Counted from the first letter of the stretch, positions 15,314 through 24,834 are shown. The stretch: 64,000 nucleotides of DNA from Streptomyces sp. SJL17-4 (GCF_036826855.1 NZ_CP104578.1:744001-808000), one strand, 5' to 3'. Notes: generated by a model not told the origin, from the letters alone. Numbers and translations are program-made.

Positions 15314-15397
15314 ATGAGAACGCTGTTCGCCGTCTGCGTACTGACCATCGTGGGGGGCCTCGCCTACTTCACCACGATCGGGGCGATGCACCGGTGA
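15314..15397 (+). CDS. 27-aa single-pass membrane microprotein
   Basis: The frame encodes MRTLFAVCVLTIVGGLAYFT followed by seven residues, essentially a single hydrophobic helix. AAGGGG lies 8 bases before the ATG. The gene starts one base after the lipoprotein stop, and its TGA overlaps the GTG of the DUF6766 gene (GTGA). The perfect packing between two real genes and coupling on both sides argue that it is translated. It may be a subunit or assembly factor for DUF6766. It is too short for usual gene callers. Confidence 0.65.
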   Translation: MRTLFAVCVLTIVGGLAYFTTIGAMHR

Positions 15398-16092
15398 CCG
15401 CCCAGCGGGCCCGGAGCGGCCCCGGCTTCTGGCGGTCGAACAGCCTCACCCTCGGCTTCGGAGCAGCCTTCCTGGTGGTGCTCGGCGCTCAGGCCGTCGC
15501 CGGGCGGGCGGAGTTCAACGAACAGCTCGCCCTCGAAGGACTTCAGCAGATCGGGCTCGGCGACTACCTGATGTCCTCGGACTTCGCCGTCGACGTCACC
15601 GAGAACTGGCAGTCGGAGTTCCTGCAGTTCTTCCTCTACGTCTTCGGCACGGTCTACCTGCTCCAGCGCGGCTCCCCGGAGTCCAAGCCACTGCACAAGG
15701 CGGGCACGGAGAGCGAACGCGAACAGCGCATGGGTGACCACGCCCGAGCGGACTCACCCCGCTGGGCGGGCACGAAGGACTGGCGGCAGGCCGTCTACTC
15801 CCGGTCGCTCGGCCTGGCCATGTCCGTCTTCTTCCTGCTTTCCTGGCTGGCGCAGTCGATCTCCGGTGTGGCCGCCTTCAACGAACTGCGGCTGCGGCAG
15901 CTCCAGGCACCGGTCACCTGGCACTCGTACCTCGCCTCCGCCGACTTCTGGAACCGGTCCCTGCAGAACTGGCAGTCGGAGCTCCTGGCCGTGGCGGCGA
16001 TGGCCGTCCTCTCCGTCTACCTCCGCCAGCGCGGCTCCCCCGAGTCCAAGCCCGTCGGGGCCACGCACGACGCCACCGGCGTCGAAGGATGA
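15394..16092 (+). CDS. DUF6766-like membrane protein with internal duplication
   Basis: This 232-residue membrane protein consists of two similar halves. Each half has two hydrophobic helices separated by a soluble loop, and each ends with the same signature (ENWQSEFL...YLLQRGSPESKP near residue 68 and QNWQSELL...YLRQRGSPESKP near residue 190). About four membrane helices are expected. This is the pattern of DUF6766. The GTG start overlaps the stop of the 27-aa peptide gene. The function is unknown; the strictly repeated RGSPESKP suggests a structural or protein-binding motif on the cytosolic side. Confidence 0.85.
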   Translation: MTAQRARSGPGFWRSNSLTLGFGAAFLVVLGAQAVAGRAEFNEQLALEGLQQIGLGDYLMSSDFAVDVTENWQSEFLQFFLYVFGTVYLLQRGSPESKPLHKAGTESEREQRMGDHARADSPRWAGTKDWRQAVYSRSLGLAMSVFFLLSWLAQSISGVAAFNELRLRQLQAPVTWHSYLASADFWNRSLQNWQSELLAVAAMAVLSVYLRQRGSPESKPVGATHDATGVEG

Positions 16093-16235
16093 CGCGGGCC
16101 GGGTGATCCAGGCGTCGGTAGCAGGCACAGGCGGCGTGGACGTGGCTGCAGCCCCGGCCACTCCCGTTTCGCCACCGTGACCGGCGGGCAGCCGCCTTCG
16201 GCGCGAACGACACGCCCGAGCCGTGGAGGTGCACG

Positions 16236-16322
16236 ATGCCCGACAGCAGTGAGGGTGGAGCCGGCTCCGAGGCGGCGCCGGGCCTCGTCGCCGACCTCCG
16301 CACGGCGGCCGACACCCTCTGA
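16236..16322 (+). CDS. Putative 28-aa peptide with strong ribosome site
   Basis: ATG follows GGAGGTGCACG and opens a 28-codon frame ending TGA. The peptide is acidic and without hydrophobic segments. It could be a real small protein or the N-terminal stub of a decayed gene; no downstream frame continues it. The only support is the ribosome site, hence the low confidence. Confidence 0.3.
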   Translation: MPDSSEGGAGSEAAPGLVADLRTAADTL

Positions 16323-16342
16323 ATCACCTGGACGGCTCTCCC

Positions 16343-16564
16343 TCAGCGGTCGGGCCCGTCCTCCGGCGTCCGCCACGAGTCCTGCCGTGCCTCCGATGCC
16401 GGCCCGGTCGTGACACTCGTCGGGCGCCGGCGGCGTGCCACCCGACGGATCCCCCACCAGACCGCGGCGATCAGCACGGCAGCGATCACGACACCAACCA
16501 GGATCAGCCACAGTGAGGGGGCGGCAGCGGCCGCCATGGAGGGGAAGAGGTCGGAGTGGGACAT
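16343..16564 (-). CDS. DUF6479-like small membrane protein
   Basis: This 73-residue protein has one membrane helix (LWLILVGVVIAAVLIAAVWWG, about residues 18-38), a basic RRVARRRRP stop-transfer segment and a C-terminal tail with RQDSWRTPEDGP, the signature of DUF6479 proteins of Streptomyces. AGGAAGGGCG precedes the ATG. Function is unknown; the tail is predicted to be cytosolic. Confidence 0.85.
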   Translation of the reverse strand: MSHSDLFPSMAAAAAPSLWLILVGVVIAAVLIAAVWWGIRRVARRRRPTSVTTGPASEARQDSWRTPEDGPDR

Positions 16565-16725
16565 GATCGCCCTTCCTGTCGAGGGGGCGCGGCAATCCAC
16601 CCGTCCGCGCCGGGATCCTCCCTGCGGGTACCCCTCGCACGTGGAGCCACACCACCTCGCACGGCAGCAGCCGCAGTGGCCCCACAGCACGTTTCAGGGA
16701 CGCCAGGTGCGGCTAGTCGCCGGAC

Positions 16726-17709
16726 ATGATGCACATCGGATACACGATGATGACCGAGCAGGCCGGCCCGCGTGAGCTGGTGGAACACGTGGTCGAGGCC
16801 GAACGGGTCGGGTTCGACTTCTCCGTGATCTCCGACCACTCGTTCCCCTGGCTGGACGAGCAAGGGCATGCCCCGTACGCGTGGAGCGTCCTCGGTGCAG
16901 CCGCGCAGGCCACCTCCCGCATCCCGCTGATGAGCTTCGTGACCTGCCCGACCTTCCGCTACCACCCCGCGGTCGTCGCGCAGAAGGCGGCGACCGTGCA
17001 GCTGCTGTCGGAAGGCCGTTTCCGGCTCGGCCTCGGCTCGGGCGAGAACCTCAACGAACACATCGTCGGCGAGGGCTGGCCGTCGGCCCGCGTCCGCCTC
17101 GGCATGCTCGACGAGGCCGCCGAGATCATCCACGCCCTGTTCACCGGGGAGTACGTGACACGTCACGGCCGCCACTTCCAGGTCGCCAACGCCAAGCTGT
17201 GGGACGTCCCCGACACTCCACCGCCCGTCGGTATCGCCGTGTCGGGCCCCCGCTCCTGCGAACTTGCGGGGCGCCGCGGCGATCTGGTGATCGCCACCGA
17301 ACCGAAGCGTGCACTCCTCGACGCCTTCGACGCGCACGGCGGCGCGGGCAAGCCCCGGATCGGACAGCTGCCCATCTGTTACGGCTCCGACCGGTCGGCG
17401 GCGGTGTCGCGGGCCCACGACCAGTTCCGCTGGGCGCTCGGCGGCTGGCGCCTCAACGCCGAACTGCCCCTACCCTCCGGTTTCGCCGCAGCGACCGAGC
17501 GGACGCGCCTCGAAGACGTGGCGGACAGCATCCCCTGCGGGGATGACGTCGACGCCGTCGTGGACGCGGTCCGCCGCTTCGCCGAGGCCGGATTCACCGA
17601 CCTCGCCCTCGTGGAGATCGGCGGTGCGCACCAGATGCCCTTCCTCCGCTGGGCGGAGACGACGCTCCTGCCCGTACTCCGCGCCTCCCTCGGGGGGCGG
17701 TCTCCATGA
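16726..17709 (+). CDS. LLM-class, probably F420-dependent oxidoreductase
   Basis: This 327-residue TIM-barrel flavin-independent oxidoreductase belongs to the luciferase-like monooxygenase fold. It begins IGYTMMTEQAGPRELVEHVVEAERVGFDFSVISDH and contains PTFRYHPAVVAQKAATVQ and GLGSGENLNEHIVGEGWP, the pattern of the TIGR03557 F420 family. Such enzymes use deazaflavin F420, made by all Streptomyces, for hydride transfer to unknown substrates. There is no neighbouring pathway gene, so the substrate is open. Confidence 0.88.
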   Translation: MMHIGYTMMTEQAGPRELVEHVVEAERVGFDFSVISDHSFPWLDEQGHAPYAWSVLGAAAQATSRIPLMSFVTCPTFRYHPAVVAQKAATVQLLSEGRFRLGLGSGENLNEHIVGEGWPSARVRLGMLDEAAEIIHALFTGEYVTRHGRHFQVANAKLWDVPDTPPPVGIAVSGPRSCELAGRRGDLVIATEPKRALLDAFDAHGGAGKPRIGQLPICYGSDRSAAVSRAHDQFRWALGGWRLNAELPLPSGFAAATERTRLEDVADSIPCGDDVDAVVDAVRRFAEAGFTDLALVEIGGAHQMPFLRWAETTLLPVLRASLGGRSP

Positions 17710-17751
17710 GCTCGGCCCGGCAGGCACACCAGGCGAGGAGGTTCGCGAGCC

Positions 17752-18168
17752 ATGCAGGATGACAATCGCGCGGAACCGTACGTCGGACCGGAGTCCATCG
17801 TCGGCGGCACGGACCAGCCGCAACAGCTCGCCGTCGCCGTCCCGCCCAGCGGGCCGCCCGGCACCGTCGTGCTCAGGGTGACGGGGGAACTCGGCTACGA
17901 GACGGCGGCGCTCTTGCGGGACGCCCTCGAGGAGAACGCCGCGGCCCGCCGTGTCGTCGTCGACTGCTCGGGCCTGCGGTTCTGTGACTCGACCGGACTG
18001 AAGGTGCTGCTCAAGGCACGCCTGAGGATGCTGGGCGGCGGAGGGCGCCTGGACCTCGCGGGGCTTCGGTCCCCGGTGGCCCGGATGCTCGAGATCACAG
18101 GGGCGCGGACGGTCTTCCGCGTCTACGGCGACGTCGCCGAGGCGCTCGCCGACGTGGACAGCGACTGA
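17752..18168 (+). CDS. STAS-domain anti-anti-sigma factor
   Basis: This 138-residue protein has a STAS domain (about residues 35-132). The phosphorylatable Ser is in VVDCSGLRFCDSTGLKVLLK (Ser of DST). Anti-anti-sigma factors of this type, when dephosphorylated by a PP2C phosphatase, bind an anti-sigma kinase and free a sigma factor. GAGGAGG precedes the ATG. The gene sits next to a hybrid histidine kinase and near a SpoIIE phosphatase, so the three probably share a partner-switching pathway. The cognate anti-sigma kinase is not in the immediate vicinity. Confidence 0.9.
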   Translation: MQDDNRAEPYVGPESIVGGTDQPQQLAVAVPPSGPPGTVVLRVTGELGYETAALLRDALEENAAARRVVVDCSGLRFCDSTGLKVLLKARLRMLGGGGRLDLAGLRSPVARMLEITGARTVFRVYGDVAEALADVDSD

Positions 18169-18310
18169 CATCGCGGGGAGGTCGGGCGGTCCGTTCCCGG
18201 AGGCTCGTCTTCCGGCCGCGTCCTAGAGTGGGCTGTGGGGCGCGGGCCGGGGAAGCGGTCCGCCATCCCGGTCTCCGAGCCAGCGGGCCCAGCCCCGTAC
18301 GAGGTCTCTC

Positions 18311-21300
18311 ATGGCAGAGCGTGGAACGGCACAGCCCAGCGGCGGTACGCCCCGTGTCATGCCGGGCCGGGACCGCGGCGGTACGCCCCGTGGCATGCCG
18401 GGCCGGGACGGCGACGGCGCGGAGGGCGGAGGACGCGGCGACGGCGGTCTCCAGCGGCTGCTCGCGGGCCTGACCGCCGTACGGGACGGGGACCTCTCCG
18501 TACGGCTTGCCGAGGGCTCCGACGGTGTCCTCGGCGAGATCGCGGGGGTCTACAACGACATGGTCGAGCGGCTCTCCCTGCTCACCTCGGAGGTCACCCG
18601 TGTCGCCGGCGAGGTGGGCGGCCAGGGCCTGCTCGGTGGCCGGGTGCGCGCACCCGCGGCGCGCGGGGTGTGGCAGGAGGTCACCACCGGCGTCAACACG
18701 ATGGCCGACAACATCACGTCGCAGGTGCGCTCCATCGCCCAGGTCGCCACCGCCGTCGCACGAGGCGACCTCACACAGAAGATCCGGGTGGACGCCCGTG
18801 GCGAGATCCTGGAGCTGAAGGAGACCATCAACACCATGGTCGACCGGCTGTCCTCCTTCGCGGAGGAGGTCACCCGGGTGGCCCGCGAGGTCGGTACGGA
18901 GGGCAAGCTCGGCGGTCAGGCGACGGTGCGCGGGGTCTCCGGCACCTGGAAGGACCTCACCGACAACGTCAACTTCATGGCCGACAACCTGACGAACCAG
19001 GTGCGCAACATCGCCCAGGTCACCACGTCCGTCGCCCAGGGAGATCTGACCAGCCGGATCGATGTCTCCGCGCGCGGCGAGATTCTGGAACTCAAGACGA
19101 CCATCAACACCATGGTCGACCAGCTGTCCTCGTTCGCCGCCGAGGTGACCCGCGTGGCACGGGAGGTGGGTACGGAGGGCAAGCTGGGCGGCCAGGCGGA
19201 GGTCGAGGGCGTCTCAGGGACCTGGATGCGCCTCACCGAGAACGTCAACGAGCTCGCGGGGAACCTCACCCGCCAGGTCCGTGCCATCGCGGAGGTCACC
19301 AGCGCCGTGGCCGAGGGCGACCTCACCCGTTCCATCACCGTGGACGCCCCGGGCGAGGTCGGTGAACTCCGCGACAACATCAACGCGATGGTGGAGTCCC
19401 TGCGCGCCACGACCCGGGCCAACGAGGAACAGGACTGGCTGAAGACGAGCCTCGCCCGGATCACCGGCCTCCTCCAGGGCACGCGCAGCCTTTCGGAGAT
19501 GGCCGAGCTGACCATGGCCGAGGTGCCGCCACTGGTCTCCGCCCAGTACGGGGCGTTCTTCGTCGCCGAGGAGGGCGAGCACGGACCCGGACTCGTCATG
19601 GCCGCCTCGTACGGGCTTCCCGACGTCCCGGAGGGCGGCGAACCGCGCCGGTTCCGCTCCGGTGAGGGGCTCGTGGGACAGGCGGCGCGCGACCGGCACG
19701 CCCTGGTCGTCGACCCCGTGCCGCCGGGGTACGCCACGGTCTCCTCCGGCATCGGCTCGGCGGAGCCCCGTGCGCTGATCGTGCTCCCGATCGTGGTCGA
19801 GGAGCAGGTCCTCGGAGCGCTGGAAGTCGCCTCCCTGCAACCACTCACGGGACTGCGCCGTGACTTCCTCGACCGGTTCGTGGACAGCGCGGGCGCGGTC
19901 CTCAGCTCCCTGGTCGCCAACCTGCGCACCGACGCGCTGCTCGGCCAGTCTCGCAGCCTCGCCGAGGAACTCGGGTCCCGTACGGAGGAGTTGCAGGCCC
20001 GGCAACGGGAGCTTCAGCGCTCCAACGCCGAACTGCAGGAGAAGGCCGCGCTCCTGGCGGAACGCAACAAGGACATCGAATCGAAGAACCGGGTCATCGA
20101 GCAGGCCAGGCAGGAGTTGGAGACCCGGGCCAAGCAGCTGTCGCGGACCTCCATGTACAAGTCCGAGTTCCTGGCCAACATGAGCCACGAACTGCGGACC
20201 CCGCTCAACAGCCTGCTGATCCTGGCCCGGCTCCTCACGCAGAACCCGGACGGCAACCTGACGCAGAAGCAGGTCGACTACGCCGAGGTCATCCACTCGG
20301 CCGGGTCCGACCTGCTCCAGCTGATCGACGACATCCTCGACCTGTCCAAGGTGGAGGCGGGCAAGATGGAGGTCCGGCACGAGCCGTTCGCCATGTCCGT
20401 GCTCCTGGAGTACCTGGAGACGACGTTCGGGCCGGTCGCGGACGAACGGGGCCTCGAATTCGTCGTGACCGTGGCACCGGACGTGCCCGCCCACCTCACC
20501 ACCGACGAGGCACGACTCCGGCAGGTACTGCGCAATCTGCTCTCCAACGCGCTGAAGTTCACCGACGAGGGCCGCGTCGAGCTGACTGTCGAGCAGACCT
20601 CGCCCGAGGAGACCCCCGCCGCCCTCCGGGACGGCCGGCGCGTGCTCGCCTTCCGGGTCAGCGACACCGGTGTGGGCATTCCCGCCGATCGTCTCCAGGG
20701 CATCTTCGACGCCTTCCAGCAGGGCGACGGCACCACCTCGCGCCAGTACGGAGGGACCGGCCTCGGCCTCTCGATCAGCCGGGAGGTGGCCACGCTCCTC
20801 GGCGGCACCATCGAGGTCGAGAGCACACCCGGCCGGGGCAGCCGCTTCACCTTCCACATCCCCGAGCACGCGGGCCCCGAAGAACCGGCCGTCGTCCCAC
20901 CGGCCGCCCCGGCCGAGACCCGGCAGGACCGGGACGGTCTCCTCGCGGCCCCGCTCGACGGCGACACGGGCGCGGAGCGGCCCGGGGCCACCGTGCTCGT
21001 GGTGGACGACGACACACGGAACGTCTTCGCGCTCACCGAGGTGCTGGCGGCGCACGGACTGCGTGTGCTGACGGCCGACGGGGGCCGGAGCGGCATCGAC
21101 ATGGTGGCCGGGCACGAGGAGGTCCGACTCGTGCTGATGGACATCATGATGGCCGGGACGGACGGCTATCGGGCGATCGCGGAGATCCGGCGGCTCCCGG
21201 GCCGTGCCGACCTTCCGATCATCGCGGTCACGGCGAAGGCGATGCCGGGCGACCGCTCCCTCGCCCTGGAGGCGGGCGCGGACGACTACCTCGCCAAACC

Positions 21301-21364
21301 GGTCGACCAGGCGGAACTTCTGGTCAAGATCCGGCGTCGCCTGTCGAACCGACCGGCAGACTGA
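18311..21364 (+). CDS. Poly-HAMP hybrid histidine kinase
   Basis: This 1017-residue cytosolic sensor has a low-complexity N-terminus, then about four HAMP modules, of which the last three form ~92-residue repeats (GDLTxxIxVxAxGEIxELKxTIN...[13 protein letters not shown]). A GAF domain follows (about 390-550), then a coiled coil, a HisKA domain with His626 in MSHELRTP, a HATPase_c domain ([18 protein letters not shown]) and a C-terminal receiver with phospho-acceptor Asp944. There is no membrane segment, so it senses cytosolic signals. The architecture resembles OsaA-type osmoadaptation kinases, but with a short N-terminus. Its 3' end overlaps the convergent SpoIIE gene by 41 bases. Confidence 0.92.
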   Translation: MAERGTAQPSGGTPRVMPGRDRGGTPRGMPGRDGDGAEGGGRGDGGLQRLLAGLTAVRDGDLSVRLAEGSDGVLGEIAGVYNDMVERLSLLTSEVTRVAGEVGGQGLLGGRVRAPAARGVWQEVTTGVNTMADNITSQVRSIAQVATAVARGDLTQKIRVDARGEILELKETINTMVDRLSSFAEEVTRVAREVGTEGKLGGQATVRGVSGTWKDLTDNVNFMADNLTNQVRNIAQVTTSVAQGDLTSRIDVSARGEILELKTTINTMVDQLSSFAAEVTRVAREVGTEGKLGGQAEVEGVSGTWMRLTENVNELAGNLTRQVRAIAEVTSAVAEGDLTRSITVDAPGEVGELRDNINAMVESLRATTRANEEQDWLKTSLARITGLLQGTRSLSEMAELTMAEVPPLVSAQYGAFFVAEEGEHGPGLVMAASYGLPDVPEGGEPRRFRSGEGLVGQAARDRHALVVDPVPPGYATVSSGIGSAEPRALIVLPIVVEEQVLGALEVASLQPLTGLRRDFLDRFVDSAGAVLSSLVANLRTDALLGQSRSLAEELGSRTEELQARQRELQRSNAELQEKAALLAERNKDIESKNRVIEQARQELETRAKQLSRTSMYKSEFLANMSHELRTPLNSLLILARLLTQNPDGNLTQKQVDYAEVIHSAGSDLLQLIDDILDLSKVEAGKMEVRHEPFAMSVLLEYLETTFGPVADERGLEFVVTVAPDVPAHLTTDEARLRQVLRNLLSNALKFTDEGRVELTVEQTSPEETPAALRDGRRVLAFRVSDTGVGIPADRLQGIFDAFQQGDGTTSRQYGGTGLGLSISREVATLLGGTIEVESTPGRGSRFTFHIPEHAGPEEPAVVPPAAPAETRQDRDGLLAAPLDGDTGAERPGATVLVVDDDTRNVFALTEVLAAHGLRVLTADGGRSGIDMVAGHEEVRLVLMDIMMAGTDGYRAIAEIRRLPGRADLPIIAVTAKAMPGDRSLALEAGADDYLAKPVDQAELLVKIRRRLSNRPAD

Positions 21365-23717
21365 CCACCTCGGGTCCCCGCCCGGCGTCCGCCGCACCGG
21401 CCCCCGCGTCCGCCGCACCGGCTGCGCCCGTCGTCGCCCCGGATTCCCGCGCCCGGACGCGTACGGCGACGACGCTGGTGTCGTCGCCGGTGTCGCCCGT
21501 CACCAGGGCGAGCAAGCCGTCCACCAGCCGCTCCGGGTCCTCCAGCGGCGAGAGCTCCTCCGCCGCCGCGGCCAGTCGGCCGAGACCGGAGCCCAGACCG
21601 TCGTGGCGCCGCTCCACCAGCCCGTCCGTGTACAGCAGCAGGGTGTCTCCCGGCCGGAGGGGGGTCCGGCGTTCCTGGTACGTGGCCGAGGGCGTGGCCC
21701 CCAACAGGATGTCCCGCGGCGGGTCGAGCAACGTCGCCCGTCCGTCCCTGAGCAGCAGAAGCGGCAGATGCCCCGCGCTCGACCAGGCGAGCTCGCCGTC
21801 CTCCGGGTCGTACAGCGCGCACACCGCCGTCGCCGTGCTGCCGCCTCCCGTGCGCAGGGTGACCTCGTTGAGCCAGCCCATCAGCTGTCCGGGGCCGCGA
21901 CCGGTGAAGGCCAGCGCGCGCTGCGCGTTGCGCAGGGCGACCATGCCGGTGACGGATTCGATCCCGTGCCCCGCGATGTCGCCGACGGCCACCAGGACCT
22001 TGCCGCTCGGCAGCGGCACCACGTCGTACCAGTCGCCGCCCACCTGGTACTCCTCCTCCGCCGGCCGGTAGCGGGCAGCCACCGCGAGACCGCCCGGCAG
22101 TTCCTCGCGGGCGGTCTCGGGAACGATCGCCCGCTGGAGCTGGAGGGCCAGCTGATGACGCGCGTCGGCCTGGTCGCGGGTGGCGTTGAGCTGGTCGAAG
22201 GTCGCCGTCAGGGCGAACTCGGTGCGTCTGCTCGCCGACACGTCCTGGTACACCCCGACGCAGCCGGTGACCTTGTCCCCGTCGAGGAGCGGCTCCGTCG
22301 TCACCCGGACGTGCCGCACCGAACCGTCGAGCAGCACGACGCGAAGCACCGTCTGCGCACCCTTCCGGCCTTCCGTCATCGTCCTGAGGAGCCGGGTCAG
22401 TGCCCCGGCGTCGTCACGGTGGATCCGCCCGCGGAGTGCCAGGAGCGGCACGGGCGCCTCGTCCCGGGACATCCCGAAGATCCCGTACACCTGCTCGGAC
22501 CACACGGTCTCGCCGCCGTCCAGGCTGTCCTGGAACGTGGCGACGGTCTGAAGCCTCGCGACGGCCCGTCCCATCGCGAGCCGCGGGTCGCCGGCGGTGT
22601 GCCACAGGACGACGGACCGGTCGTCACCGACCGGCAGGACCCGTACGTCGAGGAGTGGCGCGAGGGATCCTTCCGGGCCGGTGCGGGCCCTCACGGGAAG
22701 ACGGGCGGCGTGCTGGGGGCGCCGGGCGCGGTGGGCCCGGCCGACCAGGCGGGCGAGCTCCCGGTGGGCCAGGGGGAAGGCGCGGGGCAGAGACCTGTCG
22801 TCGGCGGGGAGAGGGCCCCCGAGGGCGACGACGGCGTCCTCGTTGGCGTGCTCGACCGTCGTCCCTCCGGACGTACCGCTCGTCCGCAGGAGTACCCCGG
22901 GGCGGGTGAGCGCGTCGAGGAGGTCCACGAACTCGGGTGCGGTGGCCTCCGGGGAGTCGGGCCGGTCGAGGACCGTGCTCGCCACCTCCATCAGCCTGGT
23001 GATGTCCCGCCGCGTGCGGACGTCGAACCCCATGGGCTCCGGCCAGCCGATCAGCGCCAGTCCGATGGTGGTGCCGCGCCGCCGCAGCGGCACGAGCGCC
23101 CGGGCGGCGACCGCGGAGGCGCCGGGGAGCGCGGTGGCGTCCGCCGGGCCCCCGCCCAGCCACACGGGCGCGTTCTCCGCGAGGGCGGTACGGAAGGGCT
23201 CCGGGAACGCCGGAGGAATGCCGTGCCATGCCGCCGCCTCCGTGGCGGAGACCCCGGCGTATCCGGCGAGCCGCAGGTATCCGGCCTCGGCGCACCGCCA
23301 CAGCCACACGCTGTCCGCGCCGAGAGGCGCGAGCCCGCGCTCCAGGAGGGTGAGGGCCGCCTCGCCGACGCTGTCCGCCGTCTCGGCGGCGGCCGCCGCC
23401 TGTCGGAGCCGACGGGCGGGCCGGGGTGGTGCGGTGCCGGGGTCGACACGCGGGTCTCCGGGTGAGGCGGCACCGTTCACGATGTCCGCGGCGAGGTCCT
23501 CGAGCGAGGTGCCCGTCGCGCGAGCGAGGTCCGCCAGGCGGTCGGCGGCGTCGGCCGTGGACTGCCCCAGCTGGACGGCGAGCATGCCGGTGGCGAGATC
23601 GATCAGATGGCCGCGCGCCGCCGCCTCCCGCAGGCGCCGGTTCTCCGCGGCGAGCCCGGCGAATCCGGACGCCCCGCCCGTGGCGGACACCCCTGAGGTA
23701 CCCCCGGAACCCGCCAA
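21324..23717 (-). CDS. ANTAR-GAF-PAS-SpoIIE protein phosphatase
   Basis: This 797-residue protein has an N-terminal ANTAR-like helical domain (RLREAAARGHLIDLATGMLAVQLG, residues 28-85), a GAF region (about 115-265), a PAS region (about 375-510, QVYGIFGMSRDEAPV) and a C-terminal SpoIIE/PP2C phosphatase (about 540-760) with the metal-binding GGDWYDVVPL and VGDIAGHG motifs. TTG at 23717 is the start because GGAGGTCGCC is directly upstream. SpoIIE-type enzymes dephosphorylate STAS proteins; the STAS gene at 17752 is the nearest candidate. An RNA-binding-type ANTAR joined to a PP2C is uncommon outside actinobacteria. Confidence 0.9.
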   Translation of the reverse strand: MAGSGGTSGVSATGGASGFAGLAAENRRLREAAARGHLIDLATGMLAVQLGQSTADAADRLADLARATGTSLEDLAADIVNGAASPGDPRVDPGTAPPRPARRLRQAAAAAETADSVGEAALTLLERGLAPLGADSVWLWRCAEAGYLRLAGYAGVSATEAAAWHGIPPAFPEPFRTALAENAPVWLGGGPADATALPGASAVAARALVPLRRRGTTIGLALIGWPEPMGFDVRTRRDITRLMEVASTVLDRPDSPEATAPEFVDLLDALTRPGVLLRTSGTSGGTTVEHANEDAVVALGGPLPADDRSLPRAFPLAHRELARLVGRAHRARRPQHAARLPVRARTGPEGSLAPLLDVRVLPVGDDRSVVLWHTAGDPRLAMGRAVARLQTVATFQDSLDGGETVWSEQVYGIFGMSRDEAPVPLLALRGRIHRDDAGALTRLLRTMTEGRKGAQTVLRVVLLDGSVRHVRVTTEPLLDGDKVTGCVGVYQDVSASRRTEFALTATFDQLNATRDQADARHQLALQLQRAIVPETAREELPGGLAVAARYRPAEEEYQVGGDWYDVVPLPSGKVLVAVGDIAGHGIESVTGMVALRNAQRALAFTGRGPGQLMGWLNEVTLRTGGGSTATAVCALYDPEDGELAWSSAGHLPLLLLRDGRATLLDPPRDILLGATPSATYQERRTPLRPGDTLLLYTDGLVERRHDGLGSGLGRLAAAAEELSPLEDPERLVDGLLALVTGDTGDDTSVVAVRVRARESGATTGAAGAADAGAGAADAGRGPEVVSLPVGSTGDAGS

Positions 23718-24150
23718 GGCGACCTCCGATCCGACCTCACGGAGATGTCCGGAACACAGACGCGCTTACGTTGCCTACGTAGTGGCATTCTACGTGCGTG
23801 CTCCTCCGCACGACGCTGGTCGTACTGGATGGAAGCGTCTTCATGGTCACCTGCGATCATCAAGCGAGACCAGTCGAGGAGAAAGCGGGGCACGATGCCG
23901 CCGGACGCCGATCTCGCCTCCTGGTGGCGTGCCATCCCGGCTGAACGGGACCCCCTACAAGCTCCGCTTCACCTGGCCCGACACCTTCGCGCCGGCTTCC
24001 ACCGCCGTCTCGCCGACCTGATGACGCCAGGGCCCACGGCATCAAGCGCGACGTGCAGCGGACAGGTGAGGCCCGTTCTCCCCGTACGCGGCCCCGGAAC
24101 ACCAGCTTCCGCTGCCACAGCACGCAGCCGCCGGAGCTACGTCCCCCGGG
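23718..24150. other. 433-bp region without a confident gene
   Basis: The left end is the promoter region of the SpoIIE gene and is relatively AT-rich (23760-23880), with an inverted repeat ACGTAG-N7-CTACGT at 23777-23795. A plus-strand frame from ATG 23895 gives a plausible N-terminus (MPPDADLASWWRAIPAERDP) but runs into low-quality sequence, and the neighbouring frame is open over the same stretch, which suggests a decayed or frameshifted gene. No name can be given. Confidence 0.45.
23777..23795. promoter_or_regulatory. Inverted repeat ACGTAG-N7-CTACGT upstream of the SpoIIE gene
   Basis: Six-base perfect arms with a 7-base spacer lie 60 bases upstream of the TTG start of the ANTAR-SpoIIE gene, inside a low-GC patch. 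The position suits an operator for that gene. The regulator is unknown. Confidence 0.3.
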
Positions 24151-24834
24151 TCACTTCTTCACCGAGTCCCACGCGCCGGCGTTGAAGCTGCGCAGGAGGG
24201 CGATCAGCGCGGCCCCGAGCCGCCAGTCCACACCGGGTGCGTGTACGTGCAGTGTGTCGCCCTTGGACCTGAACTCCAGCGGGATCTGCCCGTTCGCGCG
24301 CCAGCGGATGCGCCGGGGTGCGCGTGCGAAGCCGCCCTCGTTGCCGGGGACGCTGTCGAAGACGCTGATCACGAGGACCACCACCATCAGGGGCAGCAAG
24401 AGCCACCACATCCACCACCATATGATCCGCCCCTTGAAGCCGACCGCTTCGGAGCCGCCGGGCTGGTGCACGGTCCAGCGGGTGCGCAGGCCCCTGCCGC
24501 GGAGCGCCTTCTCGCGCAGGAGTGTGCCGATGACCTCGCCGTGCGCGCCGAGCACCTGAAACCTCGCGACGCCCCCGCCGGCCGACAGGGTCACGACGGT
24601 GGCGACCCGCTCCCTGCGTTGATCGTCGGCCCACAGGGCGAAGGAACGTGCCCCGCTGCCCCGAGCCGCAAGGTACGCGGACGTGCCTCCCGGCGGCAGT
24701 TCACGCTCCACGTACACGGCCGACGGCGCGGGCCCCGACCCGTCGGAGAAGCTCACCATGTCCGCCACCCTCGTCTGCCCCTGGCCGTCGACTCGTCTCG
24801 GCCCGCCGTACAGGGTCAGTACGTTGCTGCTCAT
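24151..24834 (-). CDS. Hypothetical membrane-anchored protein
   Basis: This 227-residue protein has a soluble N-terminal part (about 1-135) that starts SSNVLTLYGGPRRVDGQGQT, a very aromatic membrane segment (IIWWWMWWLLLPLMVVVLVI, about 139-158), and a soluble C-terminal part ending WRLGAALIALLRSFNAGAWDSVKK. The N-terminal part resembles the phospholipid-scramblase/LURP-like fold seen in similar Streptomyces proteins only weakly. GGAG precedes the ATG at 24834. No family is assigned. The gene is alone in its orientation block with the methyltransferase upstream, 141 bases away. Confidence 0.75.
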   Translation of the reverse strand: MSSNVLTLYGGPRRVDGQGQTRVADMVSFSDGSGPAPSAVYVERELPPGGTSAYLAARGSGARSFALWADDQRRERVATVVTLSAGGGVARFQVLGAHGEVIGTLLREKALRGRGLRTRWTVHQPGGSEAVGFKGRIIWWWMWWLLLPLMVVVLVISVFDSVPGNEGGFARAPRRIRWRANGQIPLEFRSKGDTLHVHAPGVDWRLGAALIALLRSFNAGAWDSVKK

